Source: Rachicladosporium sp. CCFEE 5018 (taxonomy: Eukaryota > Ascomycota > Dothideomycetes > Cladosporiales > Cladosporiaceae). From it: a stretch of DNA of 64,000 nucleotides. The notes under the pieces were generated by a model. The model did not search any database, had not been told where the DNA came from, and saw nothing but the letters and a program-made list of their open reading frames with translations. Each line of letters opens with the position of its first letter. Position 1 is the stretch's first letter. Of this stretch, positions 1 through 10,969 are shown one piece after another. Made by a program: the position numbers and the translations under genes. The stretch is taken from positions 1,344,625 through 1,408,624 of the forward strand of contig KZ111141.1 of the NCBI GenBank assembly GCA_002077045.2, in the 5' to 3' direction.

Positions 1-1141
1 CGCTGCGGTTGTCGCGTTGCTGCTCCCAGTCATTGAGCACGGGGTTGGGATTCTGGTGGCTGCGAGAGGCCTGTAAGCGGGCGAGCTCGGCGTTGCCGCG
101 GTCGAGGGTTGAGCGATTCTTGGCCTCGGCTGCTGCTGCTTTCTCGGCGTTGTGGCGGGGGAAGCGGGAGTCGACTTCGTTGTTCAAGGTACCGCGGAGG
201 GTTTCACCAACGCCCTGGGAAATTCAGTCAGTACGCCAGCGTATATGGAGCAGTGGAATGCGCTTATCGCGAGGAAGATCACTTACGTGCAGACCGATCG
301 CTGCCGATTTCAGGTTCTCAAGTGTGCTCTTCGGTCGAGAGGAAGAGCCTCCGCCAAAGGACGAGGACCCTCCGCCGAAGCCAAAGCTGGGCTGAGGTGG
401 TGGAGGTGAGGAGATAGGTGACACAGGATTCTCATCATTCTTCAGCTCCGTCCGACTCGGGTAGCTGAAATTGTGCTTGTATGGACTCGAGCCATCTGCG
501 AACTCTGTGCTCTTCCTATTAGGGTTTCGCGCAGGAGGTGACATGCGCGGGTCTTGCCATGTGTCGCTCAGTGGAGGGGCAACATTGTGCTGCGCTTGTC
601 GTTGGCTCTCTGCTATACGTAGACTTTCTTCTCGTCTAGGTCTGTCACCCGGAGCTTCTGCAATTTCCGGATGTTGGGTGTGCGTGGGCTGGGTGTTCTC
701 TTGTTGCTGCCTGTGGGTCTCGACCTGAACTGTCGTGCCTTTCTTACCTGCGGCGGCGCCCTTATGGACAGTTGTTGTCGTCGTCGTAGTTGTGGTGGTC
801 ACCGTGCTCACCACTTCTCCCGTGTCGTGATCAAAGACCTCGCCCGTCCGATTGTTCACGTCCAGACTTCGATCCTGTGAAACACCTTCGATCCTGCCAT
901 TGTTCTCGATTGGCTGAATATCCGCCCTCGAGTTGCGCTTCGACGAGGGTCCGTCACTGGAGGCATACGCCGAGTCCGCTGCGATCCCACCGTTGGTGCT
1001 AGTCGACCACTGGTGATTCAGCTTCTGATCCATGGCTGGCGGCGCCAGGTCCTCTTTCTTCCCGCCTCCGAAGAGATGAGACAGGCGTCGTTTCTTCTCC
1101 GGTGTTGGAGGTGATTGGACAGGATTGTTATACGGCGGCAT
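1..1141 (-). CDS. Disordered hypothetical protein, 3' end beyond window
   Basis: I do not recognise this gene. The start is taken at the ATG at 1141 (MPPYNNPVQS...); upstream in-frame codons look non-coding. The first 285 codons are low in complexity: a basic KKRR patch near the N-terminus, a run of Thr after TGEVVSTV, Gln/Pro-rich stretches and Gly/Ser-rich FGGGSSS repeats. A 72-nt intron at 215-286 (minus strand: GTAAGT donor, TACTGAC branch, CCCAG acceptor) joins AAIGLH to GVGETLRGTLNNEVDSRF, followed by a charged, Ala-rich helical region. The reading frame stays open to base 1, so the C-terminus is missing here. The segment after the intron looks more conserved than the rest, which is a judgement from composition. 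No function is proposed. Confidence 0.6.
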
Positions 1142-1225
1142 AGCACGGGTTAGATGAAAGAGATAGATGAGATGGCGCCGTACCGCTTTACTTTCCTGAC
1201 GAGGCCAATACAGTATGAGCCTCAA

Positions 1226-2250
1226 ACTTGGCCAAGACCAACATCCTTCGATGGAGTCGTGGAAGGGTGACGTAGGAACTCCCCACCGATCGGTACGCCA
1301 CGAACCGGCTAGGTCACTTCACATGTACGAGGCTCGGTATCTTTCGCTGTTACAGTATATAGGATAGAAAGCAGCATCTTGTCAGGAGCACGGTGTGTAG
1401 TCGACGTCTGATGCAGAACGTGAAACGGCTAGTGCTGGTCGTTGGCCATCACTGTCTTTCACAGGACTTCTTCGGGTTTACCGCATCAGAGTATTGCTGG
1501 ATCCGTGGGGCTACGGACAGTACGACTTCTCAGTTGCGGACAGTACATAGTTGCGCTAGGCGCGGCACGTACCGCGGCCCGCGCGTGTCCCACAGCGACG
1601 ACGAGGCCTCTTTCGAGCGGCGTTCAATCTGCAGCAGTGGGGGCCGCTTCACAACGAGTTGATGCCCCTGCCTCGAGCTCTTGGAATTAGATAGTTGGTC
1701 GGGTGCAGGTGTAACGCAGGCAGAGATACGCAAAGGAGAGACAGTGTCACCTACTTCACTTCCGCAGCCCAAAACGCCACCTGCTGTCCGTAGCTGAGAA
1801 GTGCTACTGTCCGTAGCCCCACCGGGTCACCATGCCTGGAGCTCGGCATCTTCTATGGCAATCGCAAGAATCTCGAGCAACGTCTGGTACGGGGCACAAC
1901 AACGCGAAGTCGACGAACGCACCATGCGATATGCCAACGGTTCGTTGTTGTCTGTCCGTTCCATCCTGGAGTTGTCTGGGCTTACCGCTTTGGAGCATTG
2001 CTTTCTCGGATATTTTCTAAGCTGCCGGTGTCAGAGCAGGGTGGATCCACAGCCACACGTTTGCCCGCTTGAGGCGGGTGTTTGCGCCGCACTGGAAGAC
2101 ATGGCTTCACATCAGAACTACATCTATCCGGAGGTTCGATCACGAAAGAAGTCGTCAGATCTGCTCCGGGCCAGTGACAAGCGACTTGGGCGGCATCCGC
2201 TCGTGATCGTTTGTATATATATGTCCATGAGAATATATTCATTGTCCTTC
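1226..2250. other. Intergenic, no gene seen
   Basis: Only short overlapping open frames without start context, splice pairs or recognisable composition. It is the shared upstream region of the leftward gene and the tRNA. Confidence 0.5.
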
Positions 2251-2372
2251 GGCACTTTGGCGGAGTGGTTAACGCGCTGGCCTGCTATCCTACATGCGTA
2301 GTAAGCAGCTCTTCTATGGATATTAGATAGCCAGTTCCCTCGGGAGCGAGTGTTCGAATCACTCAGGTGTCG
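2251..2372 (+). tRNA. tRNA-Ser(GCU) with 41-nt intron
   Basis: The acceptor stem GGCACTT pairs with AGGTGTC and is followed by discriminator G. The D arm is GCG-GAGTGGTTAA-CGC, and the anticodon stem CTGGC (2277-2281) pairs with GCCAG (2330-2334). The anticodon GCT is at 2284-2286. The intron (2288-2328) lies one base 3' of the anticodon, the usual place for nuclear tRNA introns, and contains AGC that could pair with the anticodon. A long variable arm (TTCCCTCGGGA) marks a class II tRNA. The T arm is GAGTG-TTCGAAT-CACTC. Pol III T-runs follow at about 2378 and 2386. Confidence 0.93.
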
Positions 2373-2514
2373 TTATTGTTTTGTCGTTTTGCTTTGCAAT
2401 GGAGGTGGAGTGGGCGCAGAGAGGAGATGTAACGAAATGGGGATTGGTCGCTGTTCTGCCCTGTGACGAAACGCCCGCCTGAACTCCATGGAACGCGAGC
2501 ATCGGTAGGCTTGC

Positions 2515-2560
2515 ACCGGTGTTCGAATCTCTTAGGTGTCGCTGATCCTTTTGTCCTTTT
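2515..2560 (+). repeat. Decayed 3' copy of the tRNA-Ser gene
   Basis: The T loop TTCGAAT, the acceptor 3' strand AGGTGTCG and the downstream TTTTGTC-TTTTG flank closely match the intact tRNA about 160 bp upstream. The 5' T-stem strand has changed (CGGTG against CTCTT), so the stem no longer pairs, and no 5' half is recognisable. This looks like a local duplication that has decayed. Confidence 0.6.
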
Positions 2561-2763
2561 GATGGGACGTAGGTCCTGTTCGTTGCAGGTGAGGACTGAG
2601 AGATGTGGCAAATTGCACAGGCACGAAAGCCCCCGGAGTTGGGGAAGCGTTGCAACGTCTAGCTCACCAGGACCGAGCAGCATGACTGGTGGAAGGAGAT
2701 TCAAGATTTTCATTTATCTCTGTAGAAGACTGTCCCTGTCATGGGTGTGCCTACTCTCGAGTC

Positions 2764-3804
2764 TCACAACTTCGGGACGAACATCGGGGTGTTCTTCTTC
2801 CACTCTTGGTAGTCCTTCCGGTCACCGTACCTCTTGTCGTACTTGTTCTCGCTCAGCGGGATGCCAGAAACCTAGATTGTAGTCAGTATCGACCGCCAGC
2901 TATCACACGACCATCAATGACTCACCTTAAGCAACAAGAACGTCACAAACGCCGGGCTGACACCTGCCATAGCCAACGCGCCGACCTTTCCGGCCAGTCC
3001 TCCGCTGAATCCCATGCCAGCCTGTCCAACGCTAGTCAACATCACGCCAGCAGCAGTCGTAGCAATGCCAGTCCACAACGTGCTCTCGCCGAAGTAGTTC
3101 GGGTGCCGGCTCTTGCTCCAAAGTCCCCTGGTCAGGAAGTCCTCGCTGTGCTTCTTCGCCTTCTTCTCCTTCAGCCATTGAGTCTTCTGCCTGTCAGCCG
3201 TAGCCTCGAACGCGATGCCGCCGATGTAAAGTGCAATGCCAATGATGTCCGTGATCGTGAAGAATGGTAGAGCTGCGAGCGCAGTAGCGGGGATCGAGTT
3301 TAGTGCGAGTACGGGCATCAGGCAGAGCGATACCCATGTCGCTTGCGCGACGAAGGCGCCGAAGAACTTGGGCGGAGAGCCACGGATGTTGTCGAAGCGA
3401 GAGTCCTTGCCGTCGTCTGCTGTGATGCGGCCGAAGAGGAAGCTTCCCAGTCTCACAGCCCAGAACGTCACAGCTGCGCTGAGCACGACTTGTCGCCAGT
3501 TCCATGCATTCAAGCCACCTTTGCTCGTCAAGCTAGAGAGCAGACTCGGGTATGCTGGCGCGGTGGCTGCGGTCAATGCGGCATAGCGAGCGCGTAGTGT
3601 GGGCAGGTAGAGCGATAGTGCTGTGCATGAGATGTAGGTCAAGCTGCCGGAGAGATCGTAGAATCGCTCCGTTTGCAGCAGGATCGAGGGAATGGCTGCC
3701 GCAGCTTGAATGCCAAAGGCAAGTCCTATGCTGGGTACGAGGGTGCGGAGGAATGGGTTTCGGTAGGCGGTTATATTGAGGAGGGTGTGCACGAGGGATG
3801 ACAT
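2764..3804 (-). CDS. DUF1295 / steroid-reductase-like membrane protein
   Basis: A 328-residue polytopic membrane protein with several hydrophobic segments. The C-terminal block LWSKSRHPNYFGE is the hallmark of the DUF1295/steroid 5-alpha-reductase C-terminal superfamily, which includes sterol reductases and ICMT-like methyltransferases and whose members sit in the ER. A 54-nt intron at 2872-2925 (GTGAGT donor, TACTGAC branch, CTAG acceptor) joins LLLK to VSGIPLSENKYDKRYG. The terminal exon ends MFVPKL at 2764, and the Y-x(5)-W and NTPMFVPKL tail is typical of the family. Residues upstream of the motif vary, so the substrate cannot be named. The family call is secure; the reaction, probably NAD(P)H-dependent reduction of a lipid, is inferred. 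Confidence 0.85.
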
Positions 3805-4575
3805 GGTGGGTGGTATCGGGATGAGGATGAAGAGGAATGAATTGAGCTGAAAGGAAAGGGGGACGATGGATACTTGCGGTTTCTCTCACTCGCATTCACA
3901 TGCTTACAGCTCGCAGTCCTAACTGCATTGGAATGACAGACAGAGAGCTTTGGCTGTGACGACATTGAACTCTCGGGTTCTTCGGAACCGGAGACAAGTC
4001 CATCCTGGCCGTGCCTGGCCAAGCATCGTCAATATCGTGTTGTTTGCCGTCGGCGACATCAAATGTCCGTCCAGGGTTCGTCTCTCTCCGAGTACACCTA
4101 CCGGCATTCAGCTCCATCTTCGCCTGTCATCTCGCCTCCGTCCAGCGGACTGACCATGGCGAATGCTAAGTTTACGAGAGGGAAATGTGATTCTGGAGAC
4201 GTGATGCTGAGCCTCGAGTGCAGATTTGTGAGCTTTCTTGCCGCACCTGAGATGGCTAACGAGTCCCGCAAGTGAGCAGGGAAGGCGTCTCTCGTGTGCG
4301 GGATCAGAGTCATGCCATACTGACCAACGATCCCTGGAGTGCCCGAACAAGTCTATCGAGAGGACCCAGCTAGGGAAGATGCAGTCTGTTTTCGCGATCA
4401 GTACTTTGCGAACTCTTCTTACTGCAATGCGGTTGCTCCACGAACAGATTACATTGGTGAGGTCCTGCGAAAAGTATGTAGTCGGAATATGAGGACGCTG
4501 TCCTCGAGAGGCTAGCGACGAATTATTGGGATGGCATTTCGTCTGATGCAAATGCGTCCCCAAGCGTGTTGGACC
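3805..4575. other. Intergenic, no gene seen
   Basis: Upstream region of the DUF1295 gene. The open frames on both strands lack a coding look. Confidence 0.45.
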
Positions 4576-4632
4576 CAGGTAGGCTTTTAAGTCACTGCCG
4601 TCCGAATCTCTCAAGTTCTCTTTGTTATTCTA
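4576..4632 (+). repeat. Second, more degraded tRNA-Ser-like relic
   Basis: Shares GGTAGGCTT with the relic at about 2505, then TCCGAATCTCTCAAGT, which resembles the T loop and acceptor end of the intact tRNA-Ser, then a T-rich stretch. It lies directly upstream of the first F-box gene. Similarity is by eye over about 50 bases and is weak. Confidence 0.3.
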
Positions 4633-4699
4633 CAGACTCACAGCATCGAGGGATCTACTGGTGACCGCGACCGTACCGATATAGCGCACACACTTTACG

Positions 4700-5911
4700 A
4701 TGGCAGAACAGCACGTCTGGACACCAGGGCAACGCACAACACATCTGGACCTTCCACTGGAGCTCGTGCAGTCCGTCGCCGAGTACTCAGATATGACACC
4801 GACACTCAGATTGACTTGCAGTGCCCTGGATGCAGCTTCGCTGATTGTATTCGCCAAAACCTATGTATCTAGCTTACACTGCTTTATTCTCGACACGAAA
4901 CGTTGGCGCCGAGTGCGCAATATCGTTGACAGTCCCCGCCTGGCGCGATACATCCGCTCCATCGATTTCACGTCTGGTACACTCGAACACCGTCGGCCTT
5001 GGGAAGTGCCCACTGCTGCGATGAGATACAACGCGACGGCGAGCAACGTTAAGCACGAGCTAGAGAGCCAACTATTGGAGACAGCGGTCGCGATATATCC
5101 ACTGGACATGCCCAGCGCATTACTAATCACTTAAGTTTTCCGAGCCACCAAGAGCCTTCCCCGCGCACCGCTGATCAGCTTAGACTTGACCGCCAGCCCA
5201 CTTGGGAAGACGACTATCCATCGGGATGTATACCTCGCACTTGCCACGACCGGCGTGCCCTTGACAAAGGTAGCATTGAACCTTGCGAGCCTCTGCGGGC
5301 TCGAGGACTTCAAGGGGTCAGAGTATGAGGACGACCTGCTCGTCTGCTGTAACAGCCTCACAGAGCTCAACGTCGACTTCACAACCGATGTCAAAGAGGG
5401 AGTCGAGCCAATGCATTTCCTGGCAGATGTTGCTTTGGCGTGCCGAACGATAGATGCTGTCGAAAATCTCCAAGCCCTCAAGATCCGCATGAGTCTGGTG
5501 GAGGGCATGATCGGTCTTGAGCACAGTCGTCAATTCGTACGCTGTCTTCTCTTCGCAGAGCCAGGGCCGGGTCTGCAGATAATTGAGCTTTCGGGCATCA
5601 GCCTGAAAATTGAGACTCTGATCGAGGTCTTCAAGCGAGGCAGTTCCACTATCACAAGCCTGATGCTAGTGGACATTGACTTGATAAGCCCCGAAGGCGT
5701 ACGTTGGACTACTATGCTAGAGTCAATGTCAATGCTACCGCGTCTGAATAGTCTGAGCGTAGTACGACTGTGCGACACCGATGCTCGAATTAGCAAGGGC
5801 TGGATGTTTGCAGGCACAGAAGTGCGCAAAGAGTGGACGTCGCAGGCGCAACTTAGGCAGGGTATGCAGGCCTTGTTGGAAGAGAACACCGAAGCAATGG
5901 AGAGCGATTAG
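4700..5911 (+). pseudogene. F-box/LRR-like gene with an in-frame stop
   Basis: The N-terminus holds an F-box-like segment (LDLPLELVQSVAEYSDM, then LRLTCSALDAA). A DTKRWRRVRN motif and leucine-rich repeats of the type seen in fungal F-box substrate adaptors follow. TAA at 5132-5134 stops the frame after 144 codons. The same frame then continues without a shift (VFRATKSLPRAPLISLDL...) to 5911. I found no frame-preserving GT-AG pair that removes the stop. The neighbouring paralogue (6396-7728) aligns across the same point without an intron (ALLIT-VFRATKS against RELIFVMAAG), which favours a nonsense change or sequence error. An intact gene would encode about 403 residues and would probably act in an SCF ubiquitin ligase. 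Confidence 0.6.
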
Positions 5912-6395
5912 GCCACGCTTCGACATGCACCAAGGCATCGGTGTTATCGACTGTACCGCCACTGGTATTTCGCTCTCGTCAAGCCGTAAGGTAAAGTATT
6001 ACTTCAGATCCTCGTAGCCTGCCATGCCCTCTCGGAAGCCCCTCGAATATGCTTTTGCTACCGTGGTGCAGTCGATAGGCGCTCAAGCACATGTGTCATG
6101 ATGCCGAGGGCGTAGAACTTCCAAGGGAGCGAGACCGGGGAAACACGTGGTGTCGCTTCGCATGTAGCATTGATACGGACCAGTCGACTCCTTCGATTAC
6201 GGACTGGGGTGTACAACATACCAGGGAAGAAACGAAGCAGAGCTCCTCACAAGAACGGAAGGCACGCTAAGTGTATTCTCACTACGACTTCACGACGGAC
6301 TTCACTTCACCCCATCACCACAGGCTGACACACGCTTTCTCCGATCTAACACCACCGCCTATGAACAATCAGACTCACTGCATATCACCACAAGG
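5912..6395. other. Spacer between the two F-box genes
   Basis: 484 bp with no gene. It serves as the 5' region of the second F-box gene; TC-rich stretches precede its ATG. Confidence 0.45.
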
Positions 6396-7728
6396 ATGGC
6401 GGATTCTACCGCCGAGAGCTCGGCCGCAAAGGCCAACATCTGCACAACCGACGACACGAGTACAATCGCTGTTCAGGTTTGCGACCCACAGATTCCGATA
6501 CCGGGACAAAGGATCTTGTTGCTTGACCTGCCCTTGGAGATCCTTCGAGACATTGTGGAGCGGACGGACATGTTGACGACAATGCGCCTTGTCTGCAAAG
6601 CGCTCGAGGACACAGCTTTGGACCTCTTTGCTGACGAGTATCTCTTTACGTTGGGCTTCTTTCTCTACGACGAAGACCGTTGGCGGCGCATCAAAGCGCT
6701 GACGACGTCTCGACTATCACACAAGATTCGCTGCATAGAGCTCAGCAACGTGTCAGGGAAGGTTTAGGGTCATACAATATTCCGACGGTACCTGAACAGC
6801 GGCATGCGGGCCCATGGCCTTGGTCGATCGCTGGTCGCTGGTACTGTGAGGATCTGCTTGATGCCAGCATCAGAGACGGTCATAATCGTCTGCCTTCGTC
6901 CGCGCTGATGGCGGGTGTACTACACGGCATGAAGCGTCACATTAGCTTATCCCTCGGTATGGTACAGTACGATAAAGTTGAGGATCTCGATCTGAAGCGC
7001 TTCCCTGTGTACCGAGAGTTGATTTTCGTGATGGCTGCTGGCCGCGTGCCGGTAGACGACCTCTCACTCACGCTCTACGGCATGCATTATCTCGAAGATC
7101 TAATCACGGACTTTAAGGAGGAGTTGACTGCAACCTTAGCCACGGTTGGTTCCTTCAGCATAACCAACTTCAATCCACGACCCTCCAACGAAGAAGAGTG
7201 GGACCATACAAGTCGTGTGCAATCCGCTGCATTACTTCTCAAGGCTTCTGGAGCAGTGCGTAAACTGTACCTAGACTTCCGCAATGTGGAGTCCGCTGGG
7301 GGCGAGATGATGAGCTTGCTGCTTGCGAATGATTTCGTTTGGCTCGAGGACCTATCTTCTTACGAAGGCCACTTCCATGTGAAAGACCTGCTGGTAGCTC
7401 TCACGCGTGCTCGTGGCCTGCAGAAGCTGGACATATATGGCATGAGTCTCGATGGACTTTGCGCGGGTTGGCAAGACTTCCTGTCCATGTTGCAAGCCTT
7501 TCCGTTACTCAGGAGCATCCAATGGAGCCATCTGCAGGATGATGACGCGACGCTCTACTTCCACGATGCAGCGTAGGGGCACATGTGAGCTACGTGCGAC
7601 TCTTTTCCCGGACAGATGTTGAGAGATGGCTTGGTTCAATGTTGGATGAGAAAGTGTGTTTCGGAGAATCGCAAGCGTACTGCGTTGGCGTCCGGAAGGC
7701 TTACATGAACATGCGCGCAAATCCCTGA
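6396..7728 (+). pseudogene. Second F-box gene, two frameshifts
   Basis: Starts MADSTAES. It carries a clear F-box-like stretch (LLLDLPLEILRDIVERTDM, then MRLVCKALEDTALDLFADEY) and the YDEDRWRRIK motif that matches DTKRWRRVRN in the upstream gene. The first frame stops at 6767. Homologous coding continues in another frame from about 6770 (PEQRHAGPWPWSIAGRW onward, with LRR-like leucine spacing) and stops at 7576. A third frame then carries a plausible C-terminus (AHVSYVRLFSRTDVERW...) to the stop at 7728. No convincing introns explain the shifts. It forms a tandem pair with the gene at 4700. Both are either decaying or carry assembly indels. Confidence 0.55.
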
Positions 7729-7955
7729 CCGGTGGATCTGAAGCACTCAAGGACGTTCAGTCTTTCGCAGGCCTGCCGTTGACGTGTGTCCCAGGCCAGA
7801 GGCCTACTACACGCTCGTAGTTTGCACAATAGCACCATGGAGAATGGACAAGCAGTCTGCGTAGCGCCGAGGGCAAACGCTTTGACCGCGCGGAATGAGA
7901 AAGCGCAAGGTGTGGAGGGTATCGTAGCATATCAGCAATCGCACAAAAGTAGCGT

Positions 7956-8665
7956 TCATCCCACCGTCCGCACCCTTGCTCCGTTCCCACCAGGCTTCTG
8001 CATCCTGAACGGGCTCGTCTCCGCCGTAGCCGCTGGCTCAAACGTGAAGAATGTCTGCAGATACAGCCCCACAAATCTCACGATCGTCTGAGGCAGCCCG
8101 CTCCCCTGACTGTAGCTCGCCGGACTGCTCGCGATAGCACCCACATTCGGCTTCGTGAATGCTGGTCCAGTTGCAGGCTTTGCTGCCGCACCCTCACCAC
8201 CAAGCGCCCGCCCTGCCCCACTGAAGGTCGCACCTCCAGCACCACCCTTCGCGGGACCCTTCGCAGCGTCCGCAGCAGCTGAGAGCACGGCTGTCCGTAG
8301 TGCTGTAGCGTTGGCACCTCGTACTGTCTCTTTCACTGAGCTGCCCTTGAGTATGAGAAACGTTGGCATCCTGGTCCAAGTGTCAGTCCATGTGCCCTCT
8401 TTTGCCCTTAGTCGGCCCCCCGTCCCCCTACTCACGCGCTTATGCCATAGTTTCCGGCCACCTCCCTCTGTGCATCCACATCAACCTTCACGAACGCCAA
8501 TCTCCCCGCTTTACTCTCCTGTGCAGCCAACTGCTCGAAGATCGGCGAGATGACTTTACATGGCCCACACCAGTCGGCGTAGAAGTCTATGACTGTGTAG
8601 CTGTTGGAGGAGGTGATTGTGCGAAGATGGGCAGGGGACGTGATCGGCGTGACGACGGAGGGCAT
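7956..8665 (-). CDS. Thioredoxin-domain protein
   Basis: A 214-residue protein. Residues 1-105 form a thioredoxin fold with the active site WCGPC (W32, C33, C36), the FYADWC strand, the VKVDVD strand and the cis-Pro region AMPTFLILKGS. A 65-nt intron at 8371-8435 (GTGAGT donor, CCAG acceptor) falls inside the Ala codon before MPTF. The C-terminal 100 residues are an Ala/Gly-rich linker, then GLPQTIVRFVGLYLQTFFTFEP, a hydrophobic, possibly membrane-associating helix, and a basic tail. Classical cytosolic thioredoxins are only about 105-110 residues, so this is the extended form common in filamentous fungi. Expected role: disulfide reduction with thioredoxin reductase. The role of the tail is unknown. 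Confidence 0.88.
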
Positions 8666-9421
8666 CGTTGCTGGGAGACCTAGAGCTGATGGCAGTGCGG
8701 TTTTGAGCTAGCAAGGTGGTAGACGCAATGCAATCACAAAGGTGTCAGAGAGGTGGCAAAGTGCTGTTACTGGATAGCTGAAACGTGAGGTGCACATTAG
8801 GTCAGCGGAATGTGGCCACGGTTTACTACACGCATTGGTCCTCGATGCATCACGCGTCTGAGTCATCGACACATTGAGCGCGAACATTCCAGGATCCCGA
8901 GCATCATCGATCGTGCCATCATGAGAACCTTGTCCGTACCACTTGTCGGGAGCGACTCGGTGTGGAGTTCGCAGTGCGAGATTTTGTCCCTTGCCAGCAT
9001 TCGTACTCATCCACTTAAGCTAACCCCATTTCGTATCGCTCGCACAGCAAGATCGGGATCTTCAAGCTCAAGCCTTCAGACCCATCTTCCTCTCTCATTC
9101 TCTATCTCGTCATTGGGAGGTCGGCCGTGCTATGGTGGATGGAGCAGCGGTTCAACACCACCGTTACGTTCAGTCAGCATTCAACAGACGGTCCCGGTGC
9201 CGATGAGACCAAAGGCGCCAGTCTTAAGCCGACCCGAAGACGTTTGGTCAAGAGGCGATGGACGGGACTAACAGACTGCCCTATGGCCGACAACTAACTC
9301 CATAGCACTGTTTCCTACTTAAGTGGGTTCATGTCCCACGATGTGACTAAGGGCCTAGCATCATCCAAGAGGACTCATCGTCACGCATACTCGACGGACC
9401 CAACCAACTCAGCAAGACATC
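8666..9421. other. Divergent promoter region, no gene seen
   Basis: Shared upstream region of the thioredoxin-like gene (minus) and the MDR oxidoreductase gene (plus). Open frames here have no support. Confidence 0.45.
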
Positions 9422-10465
9422 ATGGCCATCAATACAGCCGCTTGGCTGACCGGCAAGCATGTTCGACCTCTCTCCGTCGCCTCCGCACCAATGCCAGACC
9501 TGAAACCTGGATCTGTCATTGTCGTGACGAGAGCACTCGCCATCAACCCCGTGGACGCAGCGATTCAGACCGCGGGTATCATCGCCACCGACTACCCCAT
9601 CGTCATGGGTCTTGACGGCACTGGCATCGTGCACGCAGTTAGCGACGACGTCGCGAATGTGAAAGTCGGCGACCGCGTGCTGGCGTTTACGGCTGGAGGC
9701 ACGGCACCAGGTGGCCAAGGTGGCACATTCCAGCAGTACTTCTGCGTGCACTCGAAGTATGTCGCTGTCCTGCCAGACAGTGTCAAGTTTACTGAAGGAG
9801 TGGTCGTGACTTCCTGCCTCACCGTGGCTTCGATCAGCTTGTTCGATGAGAAGTGTCTTGCTTTCTCGCGCCCGCTGGCCGCAGGACAAGTTGTCCCCAA
9901 CGGCAAGATCGTGCTCATCTGGGCGGGCGCTACGGTCGTCGGTAGCTGTGCCATCCAGATGGCTAAGCTGGCTGGCTACGAAGTCTGGACCACGTCGAGC
10001 GAGCACAACTTCGACTATTGTAAAGACCTTGGCGCAGCTTTCGTCTTCAACTACAAGCGTCCTGGCATCGTTGATGAGATCGTGCAAAAAATCGATGCAG
10101 CCGGCAAGTCACTAGCAGGCGCGTTCGGAGCACACCTCTGGACTGCAAATGACTGTGCGCAGGTCGTTCGCAGGTTGGGAGACTCCGTCGAGCACACACG
10201 AGCCGTCGGGACTGTCATCCCCGAAGGCTACGGTTTCAGCGTGCCCGAGGACTGGCCTGAGGGTGTCAAGTTCTGCTGGCTGTTCAACAAGAGTGACGCG
10301 GCAGAGTGGGTGTGGCGCGAATGGATCACTAAGGCACTGGCTGATGGTCGGATGAAGTGCAAGCCTGATGCTGACGTTGTTGGCAAGGGGCTAGAATTTG
10401 TACAGGAGGCACTGGATAGGTGGTCGCAAGGTGTCAGTGCTAGCAAGATTGTTGTGGAATTGTGA
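9422..10465 (+). CDS. MDR-family oxidoreductase (zinc-independent, ER-like)
   Basis: A 347-residue intronless protein of the medium-chain dehydrogenase/reductase superfamily. The N-terminal GroES-like domain has LAINPVDAAIQ, GLDGTGIV and VGDRVLAF. The Rossmann part has a variant nucleotide loop (IWAGATVVGSCAIQMAKLAGYEVWTTSS) followed by LGAAFVFNYKRP. Catalytic zinc ligands of alcohol dehydrogenases are absent, so it belongs with the quinone-oxidoreductase/enoyl-reductase-like members, including the ToxD-like fungal proteins. It probably uses NADPH to reduce a C=C bond in a small molecule. No PKS or NRPS gene lies nearby, so a place in a secondary-metabolite cluster is not supported. The start is the only ATG that gives a complete GroES domain. 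Confidence 0.85.
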   Translation: MAINTAAWLTGKHVRPLSVASAPMPDLKPGSVIVVTRALAINPVDAAIQTAGIIATDYPIVMGLDGTGIVHAVSDDVANVKVGDRVLAFTAGGTAPGGQGGTFQQYFCVHSKYVAVLPDSVKFTEGVVVTSCLTVASISLFDEKCLAFSRPLAAGQVVPNGKIVLIWAGATVVGSCAIQMAKLAGYEVWTTSSEHNFDYCKDLGAAFVFNYKRPGIVDEIVQKIDAAGKSLAGAFGAHLWTANDCAQVVRRLGDSVEHTRAVGTVIPEGYGFSVPEDWPEGVKFCWLFNKSDAAEWVWREWITKALADGRMKCKPDADVVGKGLEFVQEALDRWSQGVSASKIVVEL

Positions 10466-10969
10466 GCTGGACTACATCATGAGAGAGGGTAAGTGTATGG
10501 TGTGGTCGACGAGAAGCTACATGGCACGCTCATTGACACGTTCGCAGCGTAGTGTCTTAGTGTCTTTGAATTGTAATACGATCGCCATCACAGTCAGCAC
10601 TTTCGTCTCACAAGGTCTCGTGACACAGAGAGACAGGCCTCACACTTAGACATGCGATAGGCATCGCACAAGTTGGACCGCTTCCGACGGCGTGCGCAGA
10701 ATTCCCAAGCTAGGAGATGTACGCCAAGCCCATAGAAAAGTCACCGATCCATAAAATCCCTTGCACTTGCCCTTCAATGTCTTTTCTCTGCGACCGAACT
10801 CACACGCGACAATCGTCACTGCTCATGTGCGTGGAGCGGCACGTCTTTTGGGAGGCTCACCACTAAGCTTGCGTTGGTTGATCGAGGTAGAAAGGTATGT
10901 TGCAGGTAAAGTTTCTCTATGCTGACCATCACGACGTCCCTCAGACGTCCCAACATTAGTCTCCGCACC
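10466..10969. other. Intergenic, no gene seen
   Basis: Between the MDR gene and the predicted secreted/membrane gene. The final 100 bp contain TC-rich sequence before the ATG, as is common in fungal promoters. Confidence 0.45.

Noticed and set aside
5048..5135. An intron in the first F-box gene ending TTAAG at 5135
   Set aside because: Branch TACTAAT and the AG look good, but the available donors (GTTAAG, GTCGCG) do not keep frame, and the paralogue aligns across without an intron.
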